Positions 1 to 7,541 of a stretch of DNA of 34,534 nucleotides are shown in pieces. Positions within the stretch are counted from its first letter, which is position 1. The number at the start of each line of letters is the position of its first letter. The notes under the pieces are model-generated. The model was not told where the DNA came from. It ran no database searches and saw only the letters and a list, made by a program, of their open reading frames with translations. The DNA is from Bacteroides sp. 43_108. Its GTDB lineage: Bacteria; Bacteroidota; Bacteroidia; Bacteroidales; Bacteroidaceae. Location of the stretch: the NCBI GenBank assembly GCA_001915545.1, contig MNQS01000103.1, forward strand, positions 1 through 34,534. The letters run 5' to 3'. Made by a program: the position numbers and the translations under genes.

Positions 1-17
1 GAAAATGGGCAATAATA

Positions 18-70
18 ATGGCACATAAAGTGATTATACTCTATCGACTTTATATGCCATATTACTTTTT
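18..70 (+). terminator. Hairpin with T-run, probable terminator of a gene left of the window
   Basis: ATGGCACATAAAGT (18-31) pairs with ACTTTATATGCCAT (47-60) over 14 positions with one G-U type mismatch, and a run of five T follows at 66-70. A second short inverted repeat, TAGGGA (70-75) with TCCCTA (89-94), lies next to it. No coding region is visible in 1-219. The T-run on the plus side suggests it ends a plus-strand transcript entering from the left. It could also serve argF', which ends at 220 from the other side. Confidence 0.5.
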
Positions 71-219
71 AGGGACATTTACTGAATATCCCTATTTAAT
101 GGAGAGTTATGTCCTCTGCTAATGTTCCTGCATGTGTGACTTTACATTCACATTATGTATGATTTCCTTCATATATGGTCTTGTAAACTTATAGCAGGCA
201 GAAAACCATATCATTCGTC

Positions 220-1182
220 TTAGAGAGATTCCAGCATGCGCTTAAGTACGACTGTAGCCGATATTTCTCTGTTTGCAGCTTCAGGTATTACAAGACTTGT
301 AGGAGCCTCGATAACGTCGTCTGTAACAATCATGTTTCTTCTTACAGGCAGACAGTGCATGAAGAAGGCGTTGTTTGTCACTGCCATGTGGGCTGAGTCT
401 ACAGTCCAGCTCATGTCTTTCGACAGAACCTTACCGTAGTCTTCTGGATTGGTTACGCCCGGACAGCTCCAGTTCTTTGCATAAATGAAGTCTGCACCTT
501 CGAAGGCCTTCATCTGATCGTATTCTACGCGGGCATTGCCTGCAAACTTAGGATCAAGTTCGTAGCCTTTCGGATGGGTGATGACGAAGTCTACATCTGC
601 AGCGTTCATCCACTGTGCAAATGAGTTAGGTACAGCCTGAGGCAGTGCCTTAGGATGCGGAGCCCATGAGAGCACCACTTTAGGTCTTTCATTGCGCTTG
701 TATTCCTCAATTGTTATGAGGTCGGCAAAACTCTGGAGAGGGTGTACTGTTGCACTTTCCATGAAGAATACCGGACGTCCGCTGTAGCGTATGAACTGGT
801 TGAGAATCTTTTCCTCATAGTCGTCCTTTCGGCTCTCGAATGTTGCGAAGCTTCTTACACCTATGATGTCGCAATATGATCCCATTACAGGAATTGCCTC
901 TAAAAGGTGTTCGCTCTTGTCGCCGTCCATAATCACTCCGCGCTCAGTTTCAAGCTTCCAGGCTCCCTGATTCACGTCCAGAACGATTACGTTCATGCCG
1001 AGGTTCATTGCTGCCTTCTGTGTGCTCAGGCGTGTGCGCAGACTGTTGTTGAAGAATATGAGCAGACACGTCTTGTTGCGTCCGAGTTCGTTGTACTTGA
1101 AGCGGTCCTTCTTTATTTCGAAAGCCTCTTCGATTGCCTTTCTCAGGTCACCGATATCTTCTACGTTCTGAAATACTTTCAT
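220..1182 (-). CDS. argF': N-succinylornithine carbamoyltransferase (SOTCase)
   Basis: This enzyme transfers the carbamoyl group of carbamoyl phosphate to N-succinylornithine in the succinylated arginine pathway of Bacteroidetes; it is cytosolic and probably trimeric. The 320-residue protein has the carbamoyl-phosphate loop SLRTR at residues 47-51 and the HCLPVRR motif near the C-terminus. It closely resembles the Bacteroides fragilis argF' product as I recall it. Residue 90, which in the published work discriminates acetyl- from succinylornithine enzymes (Glu in the acetyl enzyme, Pro in B. fragilis), is Ser here. Ser at this place has been reported to favour succinylornithine when engineered into the acetyl enzyme, so SOTCase remains the best call. 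ATG start at 1182. It is the last gene of a minus-strand run and follows the helicase by 83 bp. Confidence 0.93.
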   Translation of the reverse strand: MKVFQNVEDIGDLRKAIEEAFEIKKDRFKYNELGRNKTCLLIFFNNSLRTRLSTQKAAMNLGMNVIVLDVNQGAWKLETERGVIMDGDKSEHLLEAIPVMGSYCDIIGVRSFATFESRKDDYEEKILNQFIRYSGRPVFFMESATVHPLQSFADLITIEEYKRNERPKVVLSWAPHPKALPQAVPNSFAQWMNAADVDFVITHPKGYELDPKFAGNARVEYDQMKAFEGADFIYAKNWSCPGVTNPEDYGKVLSKDMSWTVDSAHMAVTNNAFFMHCLPVRRNMIVTDDVIEAPTSLVIPEAANREISATVVLKRMLESL

Positions 1183-1242
1183 GATGCTGCGTTTGTAGAA
1201 TAAGTGAATGAATCGTGTTTATATTTCTCTCTTTTGTGATGT

Positions 1243-1260
1243 GCCGGAACTATGTCCGGC
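1243..1260 (-). repeat. Intercistronic hairpin GCCGGA-loop-TCCGGC
   Basis: On the minus strand GCCGGACATAGTTCCGGC forms a 6-bp stem six bases after the helicase stop. No T-run follows, so it is a weak terminator at best and more likely an mRNA 3'-end or processing element. Nearly the same sequence occurs between two other genes at 13906-13924. Confidence 0.5.
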
Positions 1261-1265
1261 CATCA

Positions 1266-3173
1266 TTATTTCTTTCTGCGCTTCTTTGAGCCTGTATCTC
1301 CGAAGTCCTGTTCGAAGAATTTTGCCCATTCAGGTTTGCCTTTGTCTTTGCCTTTTCCTCTTTTGACAGAAACCTGCTCGTCCTTGTCGCGTCCGCGTCC
1401 CTTGCGTCTAGCTTCAGCCATAGGATCTTTTCCGCCTCTCTTTTTCTCTGAAGATCTGCGGTCGCTTCTGCGTCTGTCGCCACCGTTTCCGCCTCTTGAT
1501 GAGTTTCCGCCCTTTGATGAACCTTTGTCTGAAGAGCTTTCAGGTTCTGAAATCTCAACACTTACCTGGCGTCCGTCGAAGTCTGCACCGCGAAGTGCAT
1601 TGATAACGTCTTTTGCTTGGTTTTCTGGAACTTCAAAGAAAGAGAAGTTCTTCATCAGGTCTATGCGTCCGAATTCGATTCTCTTGCCAGATGTGTTTCT
1701 GTTGACAAGTCCCATGAGGTCTCTAGGATTAAGACTGTCTTTCTTTCCGAGGTTGATGAACAATCTTGTGTATCCCTCTTCTGCTACGCGTGAACGCTTC
1801 TCGCCTTTTTCCTTACCGCCTTTCTTGTCGCGCTTGCGTCCTTCTTCAGGTGATTCTATTTCAGCTTCGTTCTTGTAGTAGTTGAGGAATGTATTGAATT
1901 CCAGAGAAACAACTCTCTTTATGAGGTCTTCCTTGTCCATGAGTTCGAACTTGCGGTAGATTTCCGGCAAGAATGGTGCTATTTCCTCCTCGTCGATTTC
2001 AACCTTTTCGATGTGGTCGATAACCTTATAAAGCTGTTTCTCGCAGATTTCTTTTCCTGAAGGCAATTTGCCTGCAACGAATTCTTTTCCAATTTGCTTC
2101 TCTATGGCGCGTACTTTTGATTTCTCACGTACGTGTATGATGCTGATACTTGTTCCTGTCTTTCCTGCACGTCCTGTACGTCCGCTTCGGTGTGTGTAGC
2201 TTTCAATATCGTCCGGCAGACCGTAGTTTATGACGTGTGTAAGGTTGTCCACGTCGAGTCCTCTTGCTGCGACGTCGGTTGCAACGAGAAGCTGTATGCG
2301 ATGCTGGCGGAACTTCTGCATTGTAAGGTCACGCTGGGCCTGCGACAGTTCGCCGTGGAGTGAATCTGCATTGTATCCATCCTGAATGAGCTTATCTGCA
2401 ATCTCCTGCGTTTCCATTCTTGTACGGCAGAATACTATTGCATATATGTTAGGATAATAGTCGGCAATGCGTTTGAGAGCTCTGTATTTGTCTCTTGCCT
2501 GAACGAGGTAGTATATATGATTTACCTTTTCGGCACCTTCATTGCGTGAACCTACGACAATCTCCTTTGCATCATGCAGGTATTTCTTGCTTATGCGTTC
2601 TATCTCCTTGCTCATTGTTGCAGAGAAGAACAGTGTGTTGCGGTATGTAGGCACTCCTTCAAGAATTGTGTCGATGCTTTCTGAGAATCCCATGTTGAGC
2701 ATCTCGTCTGCTTCGTCGAGTACCACGTTCTGCACTTTGTCGAGCTTTGCCACACCACGTTCCATCAGGTCTACAAGTCTTCCTGGTGTAGCTACAATCA
2801 CCTGCACCCCCTTCTTGAGTGCACGTATCTGAGTTTCAATAGAGCTTCCGCCGTACACTGCCAACACATGTAGGTGGTCAATGTATTTTGAATATTCTTT
2901 CAGGTCGTCAGCTATCTGCAGGCACAGTTCTCGTGTAGGCGAGAGTATGAGTGCCTGTGTATCTGTCGATTCAGGATCGACTTTCTGCAGTACAGGCAAG
3001 CCATAGGCTGCTGTTTTTCCTGTACCTGTCTGCGCAAGTGCCACTACGTCGTTGTTGTTACCCAAGAGGTAAGGGATCACCTCTTCCTGTACAGGCATGG
3101 GATTCTCGTATCCCATTTCCTTGATTGCTTTGAGAATCTCGTCGCGGACTCCCAGTTCTTCAAATGTCTTCAA
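1266..3173 (-). CDS. deaD: DEAD-box ATP-dependent RNA helicase with DbpA-type RNA-binding domain
   Basis: An RNA helicase of the DeaD/CsdA type, acting in ribosome assembly, RNA decay or cold adaptation. The 635-residue protein has the Q motif (residues 1-30), motif I AQTGTGKT (47-54), PTREL (79-83), TPGR (129-132), DEAD (153-156), SAT (184-186), DVAARGLD (about 300-307) and HRSGRTGRAG (328-337). A DbpA-like RNA-binding domain follows at about 466-545. The last 90 residues are a disordered Gly/Ser/Arg/Lys tail. The start codon is TTG at 3171-3173: an in-frame stop lies at 3186-3188, no ATG fits between, and the next Met (residue 21) would remove most of the Q motif. It lies 97 bp downstream of the sugar kinase gene. 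The exact subfamily (DeaD, RhlE or CshA) is not settled. Confidence 0.93.
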   Translation of the reverse strand: MKTFEELGVRDEILKAIKEMGYENPMPVQEEVIPYLLGNNNDVVALAQTGTGKTAAYGLPVLQKVDPESTDTQALILSPTRELCLQIADDLKEYSKYIDHLHVLAVYGGSSIETQIRALKKGVQVIVATPGRLVDLMERGVAKLDKVQNVVLDEADEMLNMGFSESIDTILEGVPTYRNTLFFSATMSKEIERISKKYLHDAKEIVVGSRNEGAEKVNHIYYLVQARDKYRALKRIADYYPNIYAIVFCRTRMETQEIADKLIQDGYNADSLHGELSQAQRDLTMQKFRQHRIQLLVATDVAARGLDVDNLTHVINYGLPDDIESYTHRSGRTGRAGKTGTSISIIHVREKSKVRAIEKQIGKEFVAGKLPSGKEICEKQLYKVIDHIEKVEIDEEEIAPFLPEIYRKFELMDKEDLIKRVVSLEFNTFLNYYKNEAEIESPEEGRKRDKKGGKEKGEKRSRVAEEGYTRLFINLGKKDSLNPRDLMGLVNRNTSGKRIEFGRIDLMKNFSFFEVPENQAKDVINALRGADFDGRQVSVEISEPESSSDKGSSKGGNSSRGGNGGDRRRSDRRSSEKKRGGKDPMAEARRKGRGRDKDEQVSVKRGKGKDKGKPEWAKFFEQDFGDTGSKKRRKK

Positions 3174-3199
3174 ATTTGTTTGATGTTAAAATGTTTCTT

Positions 3200-3241
3200 G
3201 GAGCTGGCGCTCCCCTTAAAAATCTTCGGACAACATATCCG
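3200..3241 (-). other. Two short hairpins upstream of the helicase gene
   Basis: In the gap between the sugar kinase stop and the helicase TTG start, GGAGC (3200-3204) pairs with GCTCC (3209-3213), and CGGA (3227-3230) pairs with TCCG (3238-3241). On the minus strand the second is followed by AAGATTTTTAAGG. They may be a weak terminator for the kinase followed by a leader structure for the helicase. No TAnnTTTG promoter box was found in this gap. Confidence 0.35.
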
Positions 3242-3270
3242 CCTGGCATGCGCACTGTCGTCCCTTAAAA

Positions 3271-4200
3271 TCAAATTCCAGCCATGTAAGTTTCTGCAAA
3301 TTCCTTCGATACAGAGTTGCTGTAGCTCATGCATACATCAGTAGCAAAATCTATTCCGCATTTGATGATGCTGTCCCATCTGCTGTCCGTAAGTGAAGCC
3401 AGATCTTCTCGGCTCACGCCGTGTCTGACAAGACCGTACACTGTTCCTGCGTTGAAGTTGTCGCCGGCACCTATAGTGCTTACGGCATCTATCTTGCGTG
3501 TTTCGAATGAACGGCATTTGCCGTTGGTGAACAGTTTAACGTCGCCTCCTGCATCAGTGCATATCATATTTTTGCAGTGGAACTCTATTGCAGACTTGTA
3601 TACCTTCTCTGCATCGGCATATCCGAAGATGTTGAATATGTCTTCTGTCGAACCTCTCACTATGTCGGCATAGTCCAGGTTCTCAAGGATGTCGGCATAC
3701 AGTCTTACAGCATCTGCTCTGTGGGTTTTTCTGAAATTAAGATCATAATATATCAGAGCACCGTTGTTGCGTGCATATTCCAGAAATTCCCTCACTTTGG
3801 GTCTCAGAACCGGATTGAGCACGAAATATGAACCGATCATGACGATGTCGTCGTTCTTGATTTCCGGCCATTCCACTTCGAGACGTGCATTCGGATAGTC
3901 TTTGTAGAACATATAGTCGGCGTCTCCTCCGTTGTCAAGCCATGCCAGAGATATGGCAGAGCGTCCGTCGCTGAAGACGTTGACGTTTTCCGTGCTTACA
4001 CCGTTTTCCTTCATGAAACGGAGTATGGCATGTCCAACATGGTCATTGCCCGTTTCGCTTATCATTGTGACGTTCTGTTTCATTCTGCCAAGCGATATGA
4101 TGGCATTGAAGACTGAACCTCCAGGAACGGCTGCTGTCGGAGCCTCGTTCTTGAAGATGATGTCCATGATTGTTTCGCCTAATCCGATTATTCTTCGCAC
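3271..4200 (-). CDS. PfkB-family carbohydrate kinase (fructokinase-like)
   Basis: A ribokinase-fold sugar kinase that phosphorylates a sugar or nucleoside with ATP; the substrate cannot be read from the sequence. Starting at GTG 4198-4200 gives 309 residues, normal for the family, beginning MRRIIGLGETIMDIIF. The glycine-rich sugar-binding segment PGGSVFNAIISLGR lies at about 27-40. The ATP/anion-hole motif TIGAGDNFNAG contains the catalytic Asp at about residue 247. The frame is open further upstream to a GTG at 4308, but that extension would overlap the preceding gene by 41 bp and encodes a low-complexity Gln/Lys/Thr stretch unlike any PfkB protein, so I prefer 4200. It lies 67 bp behind the LOG-family gene and 97 bp before the helicase. 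Confidence 0.85.
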   Translation of the reverse strand: MRRIIGLGETIMDIIFKNEAPTAAVPGGSVFNAIISLGRMKQNVTMISETGNDHVGHAILRFMKENGVSTENVNVFSDGRSAISLAWLDNGGDADYMFYKDYPNARLEVEWPEIKNDDIVMIGSYFVLNPVLRPKVREFLEYARNNGALIYYDLNFRKTHRADAVRLYADILENLDYADIVRGSTEDIFNIFGYADAEKVYKSAIEFHCKNMICTDAGGDVKLFTNGKCRSFETRKIDAVSTIGAGDNFNAGTVYGLVRHGVSREDLASLTDSRWDSIIKCGIDFATDVCMSYSNSVSKEFAETYMAGI

Positions 4201-4267
4201 TGCTGTATGTGTATTAAGGAATTTGTTTAAAACTTTTTGTCTCTGAGTCTGCTTCTGTGTCTGATTG

Positions 4268-4801
4268 TCAGTCAATGATTTTTTCCAGTTCTTCGAGTGT
4301 GTCGGCACGCATCATGCATGTGTCGAAAGGTTTGTTTACAACACCTTTGCTCTTAAGTCCGTCAATCATCTTGAACAAGTCATCCCAGAAGCCGTTGATG
4401 TTCCAGAAAACAACTTTCTTGTTGTGTATCCCGAAAACGTTTTCTGCCATTGCCGAAAAAGCCTCGTCAAGTGTGCCTACACTGCCAGGCATGGCAATCA
4501 TAATGTCCGATTCTCCTATAAGCCACTGCTTTCGGTCGCTCAGTTCGTCGGCATGAAACGTCACGTCGATATGGTCGCTGACCATGTTGTTCTGAATCAG
4601 TTTGCGAGGTACAACTCCAAACACCCGTGCACCGTTTTCCTTTGCCGATCGGGCCACTGCTTCCATCAATCCGCATCGCGAACCTCCGTATACCAGTGTC
4701 TTGCCCTTTTTACCCAAAAGCTTTCCGAGAGCCTCTGCACTCGAATAGTAGATTTCGTCCATATTGTTTGACGAAGAGCAGAAAACTCCAATCTTATCCA
4801 T
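4268..4801 (-). CDS. LOG-family / TIGR00730 Rossmann-fold protein (first of two in the window)
   Basis: The family includes cytokinin riboside 5'-monophosphate phosphoribohydrolases (LOG), which release a free base from a nucleoside monophosphate; most bacterial members lack a proven role. The 177-residue protein shows GVFCSSS near the N-terminus, YGGSRCGLM (38-46), the Arg-Lys pair at 90-91 and PGSVGTLDE (105-113). The usual motif is PGGxGTxxE, so one Gly is Ser here while the catalytic-position Glu is kept. ATG at 4801 is chosen because a promoter -7 box lies at 4821-4828; a longer reading to 4852 would start upstream of that promoter. A second family member is at 30937-31521 with the canonical motif. 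Confidence 0.85.
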   Translation of the reverse strand: MDKIGVFCSSSNNMDEIYYSSAEALGKLLGKKGKTLVYGGSRCGLMEAVARSAKENGARVFGVVPRKLIQNNMVSDHIDVTFHADELSDRKQWLIGESDIMIAMPGSVGTLDEAFSAMAENVFGIHNKKVVFWNINGFWDDLFKMIDGLKSKGVVNKPFDTCMMRADTLEELEKIID

Positions 4802-4820
4802 AATAATCAATTTTTCTTTG

Positions 4821-4828
4821 CAAATGTA
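4821..4828 (-). promoter_or_regulatory. Bacteroidetes -7 box for the LOG / kinase / helicase / argF' run
   Basis: Read on the minus strand this is TACATTTG, a match to the Bacteroidetes consensus TAnnTTTG. Transcription would begin about 5-7 bases downstream, giving a leader of roughly 15 nt before ATG 4801. No clear -33 TTG was found at the right spacing. Confidence 0.55.
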
Positions 4829-4903
4829 CATATTTTTAAGTTGTTGGCTCATATTATTCTATCTTTAATTTGGAGCTGTATGCGTTAAAGAAGTCCATTT
4901 GTA

Positions 4904-4943
4904 TAACTTTGCTCCGCTAGTAGCAGAAAAAAGAGTAACTTTG
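4904..4943 (+). promoter_or_regulatory. Two tandem -7 boxes upstream of the M16 peptidase
   Basis: TAACTTTG occurs at 4904-4911 and again at 4936-4943, 32 bp apart, each followed by C and a GC-rich patch. Both match TAnnTTTG. The second would place the transcript start within about 2-4 bases of ATG 4952, an almost leaderless mRNA. The first gives a leader of about 35 nt. Confidence 0.55.
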
Positions 4944-4951
4944 CCGCGATT

Positions 4952-6217
4952 ATGGAAAGATTCAACACTCATACATTGTCAAACGGATTGCGCATCATAC
5001 ACATGCCTTCTCCGACCAACGTTGCCTATTGCGGCATCGCAATAGATGCCGGTACACGCGATGAGCGCGATTGCGAGCACGGTGCGGCACATTTCTGCGA
5101 GCACATGATTTTCAAGGGCACGCACAAACGCAAGGCGTGGCACATTCTCAACAGGATGGAGCTTGTAGGTGGCGATCTCAATGCATATACGAACAAGGAA
5201 GAAACTGTTGTCTATTCGGCTTTCATGAAGGGCGATTTCAGCCGTGCTGTTGAACTAATAGCAGACATTGTGTTCAACAGTACTTTTCCGCAGCATGAAA
5301 TGGATAAGGAAGCAGAAGTTGTTGTCGACGAAATAAAGAGCTATCTCGATTCGCCGGCAGAGCTTATATATGATGAGTTCGAACACATGATTTTCAGCGG
5401 GCATTCACTAGGACATGACATCCTAGGCACTCCTGAGACGGTACGTTCTTTCAAAACTGCCGACCTGCAGGGATTTACTTCTCGCCTGTATGTTCCGTCG
5501 AACATGATTTTCTTCGTGTTCGGCAAGATTCCTTTTTCGCATGTTGTTCGTACAGTGGAGAAGTATTGTTCCGGTATTGTTCCGTCTGTTCCGGTATATT
5601 TAGATACAGATACACGTGGCGACGTATTCCACGGCAACAAGTGGCGTATGCCTCTCAAACCTTACACAGCCGAGCACCGCACTGAGCTGCGTGGAACCCA
5701 TCAGGCACATGTTATGATCGGGAGCCGTGCTTATCCATCTGATGATAAAAGACGCATAGCGCTGTATTTTCTCAACAACATCATTGCTGGTCCCGGAATG
5801 AATTCTCTCCTGAACGTGTCATTACGTGAGCACAACGGATTGGTGTACACCGTAGAGAGTTCGCTGACGAACTATACAGATACAGGTACCTTTGCGATAT
5901 ATTTCGGATGTGACGCAGATGACATAGGACGCTGTATGAAGCTTGTACGCAAGGAACTCGACCGTCTTACCGATGCGCCTTTATCCGAGAGCCGTTTCAA
6001 AGCCGCCATGAAGCAGATAAAGGGACAGATAGGAGTTGCCTGTGACAATTTTGAGAATTATGCCCTCGACATGGCAAAATGTTTCCTTCATTACAACCGT
6101 TTTGAAGGAATTGAGGATACCATTTCGCATCTTGATCAGCTTACTCCTGAAAAAGTATACGATGTTGCACGTGAAATACTTGCAGAAGAAAACCTTTCGG
6201 TTCTTATATACAAATAA
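4952..6217 (+). CDS. M16-family zinc metallopeptidase (insulinase / processing-peptidase type)
   Basis: A zinc-dependent peptidase of the pitrilysin/insulinase clan. The 421-residue protein carries the inverted zinc motif HxxEH as HFCEH at residues 47-51, with the third ligand Glu127 in a VVVDEIKSYLDSP segment 77 residues after Glu50, the spacing expected for M16. The second half is the typical inactive M16 C-terminal domain. The length matches single-unit M16B enzymes that work as dimers. No signal peptide is visible, so it is probably cytosolic. It is monocistronic, transcribed opposite to both neighbours, with two promoter boxes just upstream and a stem-loop just downstream. Confidence 0.92.
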   Translation: MERFNTHTLSNGLRIIHMPSPTNVAYCGIAIDAGTRDERDCEHGAAHFCEHMIFKGTHKRKAWHILNRMELVGGDLNAYTNKEETVVYSAFMKGDFSRAVELIADIVFNSTFPQHEMDKEAEVVVDEIKSYLDSPAELIYDEFEHMIFSGHSLGHDILGTPETVRSFKTADLQGFTSRLYVPSNMIFFVFGKIPFSHVVRTVEKYCSGIVPSVPVYLDTDTRGDVFHGNKWRMPLKPYTAEHRTELRGTHQAHVMIGSRAYPSDDKRRIALYFLNNIIAGPGMNSLLNVSLREHNGLVYTVESSLTNYTDTGTFAIYFGCDADDIGRCMKLVRKELDRLTDAPLSESRFKAAMKQIKGQIGVACDNFENYALDMAKCFLHYNRFEGIEDTISHLDQLTPEKVYDVAREILAEENLSVLIYK

Positions 6218-6231
6218 TCCACAAACATAAA

Positions 6232-6284
6232 ACCCTCAAACATGTTGGACAACTTGTGTGACGAGTCCATACATGTTTGAGGGT
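6232..6284. terminator. Bidirectional terminator between convergent genes
   Basis: ACCCTCAAACATG (6232-6244) and CATGTTTGAGGGT (6272-6284) are perfect 13-bp inverted repeats. An inner TGGAC (6246-6250) with GTCCA (6265-6269) extends the stem. GTTTCATTTTT follows on the plus side. It lies between the stop codons of the M16 peptidase and the radical SAM gene. Confidence 0.8.
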
Positions 6285-6306
6285 GTTTCATTTTTCCCGT
6301 TATCTT

Positions 6307-7080
6307 TTAGAACGCCTCCTGCACCTTCAGACCAGCTTGTCTTACTAGTTTCGCTATGCGGTCAAGTTCCTCATGCGAAGCCTTTTTTAGGTTGTGTGCA
6401 GGTGTCTCCCTATCTATGGTGTATATCATTACTTCCATAGGAGCAATCTTCTTAAGTGTTTCTATCCACGGCAGAACAAATTTGTCGCTCGTGTTGTCCA
6501 CATCCTTTCCATTGTACGTTCCTTTCATGAACATAGTCTGTATTATGCAGTGTCCCTCGAACTTCTGCATCTGCTCAACTATAGCTTTCACGTCGTAACG
6601 TATGTTCGGTCGGTCGATATGTTCTATGTAGTCAGGGTTGAACGTGTCCAGCTTGAGAATGTTGTTGTCCACTTTCTTAAGGGCTTCAAATACATCCTTG
6701 CGCGTGATCATGGTAGAATTGCTCAGCACGCTGACCTTCGCTTCAGGAAAATATTTGTTGCGCAATCTTATTACGTCGTCAATGATTTCTGCAAAGTGGG
6801 GGTGGAGTGTCGGTTCACCGTTTCCGGCGAAAGTTATAACGTCCGGTTTAGGGCCGTTCTCCTTCATATCTTTCAGTTTCTCTTCCAGTGCGTCTGCAAC
6901 TTTCTGTCGTGTCGGCATAGGCAGGCGAGGGCGGAAGTCGCGGTTGAATCCGCATTCACAGTAGAGACAGTCGAATGTGCAGCTCTTGCCGTCAGGAGGC
7001 AGAAGGTTTACGCCCAGCGATACTCCGAGGCGGCGGCTGTGTATAGGACCGAAAATTGGAGATGGATAAATTACTGTCAT
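6307..7080 (-). CDS. Radical SAM protein (COG0731-like Fe-S oxidoreductase)
   Basis: A 257-residue radical S-adenosylmethionine enzyme. The cluster motif CTFDCLYC places Cys34, Cys38 and Cys41 as CxxxCxxC; a fourth Cys at 43 follows directly. The SAM-binding GNGEPTLHP segment comes later. The early signature PIHSRRLGVSLGVNLLP is typical of a small family of stand-alone radical SAM proteins whose reaction is not established. There is no C-terminal SPASM extension. ATG start at 7080. It is monocistronic with a predicted -7 box at 7161-7168. Confidence 0.85.
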   Translation of the reverse strand: MTVIYPSPIFGPIHSRRLGVSLGVNLLPPDGKSCTFDCLYCECGFNRDFRPRLPMPTRQKVADALEEKLKDMKENGPKPDVITFAGNGEPTLHPHFAEIIDDVIRLRNKYFPEAKVSVLSNSTMITRKDVFEALKKVDNNILKLDTFNPDYIEHIDRPNIRYDVKAIVEQMQKFEGHCIIQTMFMKGTYNGKDVDNTSDKFVLPWIETLKKIAPMEVMIYTIDRETPAHNLKKASHEELDRIAKLVRQAGLKVQEAF

Positions 7081-7160
7081 ATCTGTATTTCCTTTCTTTT
7101 TTATGTCCCAACAAGGATGGACAATATATTGCTGCTCCAGATTTTCTTGGAACTCCGATG

Positions 7161-7168
7161 CAAAAATA
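7161..7168 (-). promoter_or_regulatory. -7 box for the radical SAM gene
   Basis: The minus strand reads TATTTTTG followed by C, matching TAnnTTTG. The leader to ATG 7080 would be about 75 nt. The -33 region falls in the hairpin at 7175-7200 and has no clear TTG. Confidence 0.45.
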
Positions 7169-7174
7169 ACAAAA

Positions 7175-7252
7175 GACAGCGGTTCTCACGAATCGCTGTC
7201 CCCTTTTTTAACCTAAACCTTAACTATGAAAAAATCTAATATTCTTTCGGAA
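7175..7252 (+). promoter_or_regulatory. Terminator-like hairpin followed by a 14-codon ORF; orphan leader or attenuator
   Basis: GACAGCG (7175-7181) pairs with CGCTGTC (7194-7200), with an inner TTC/GAA pair closing a TCAC loop. It is followed by CCCTTTTTTAACC on the plus strand, the shape of an intrinsic terminator. Directly after the T-run a spacer AACCTAAACCTTAACT leads to an ATG at about 7208 and a 14-codon frame (MKKSNILSEGKYQD, stop by 7252). No plus-strand gene follows. The rest of the gap 7081-7541 contains only the korB terminator and no convincing gene. It may be a leader left behind by a lost gene, or a small RNA end. Confidence 0.35.
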
Positions 7253-7472
7253 GGCAAATATCAAGATTAGTTGCGGTATATCCAAATGTTGTAGCTTAAA
7301 AATAGAGAATTTGACATTTGAAAACCTCATTATCTGCTATTTATCATGTTTATTTAGCCGTACTGCTTTCTGTAGTTTGCAATTTGCGCATTTTTATTCC
7401 TGTCTGTTTGTATTGTTTACCCTATACGATTTACGCCTTATCGGCATTTGTTTTATATGCCTGTACAGACAA

Positions 7473-7511
7473 TTAAGGCACAGAACGTCTGTTAAACGGT
7501 CTGTGCCTTAA
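7473..7511 (-). terminator. Terminator of korAB
   Basis: TTAAGGCACAGA (7473-7484) and TCTGTGCCTTAA (7500-7511) form a perfect 12-bp stem 30 bases after the korB stop on the minus strand. Confidence 0.75.
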
Positions 7512-7541
7512 GCATATCATCGTATTGATTATCGGGGCTTG

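Noticed and set aside
4268..4852. Longer reading of the LOG-family gene from ATG 4852
   Set aside because: It would begin upstream of the predicted -7 box at 4821-4828 and adds residues not found in the family.
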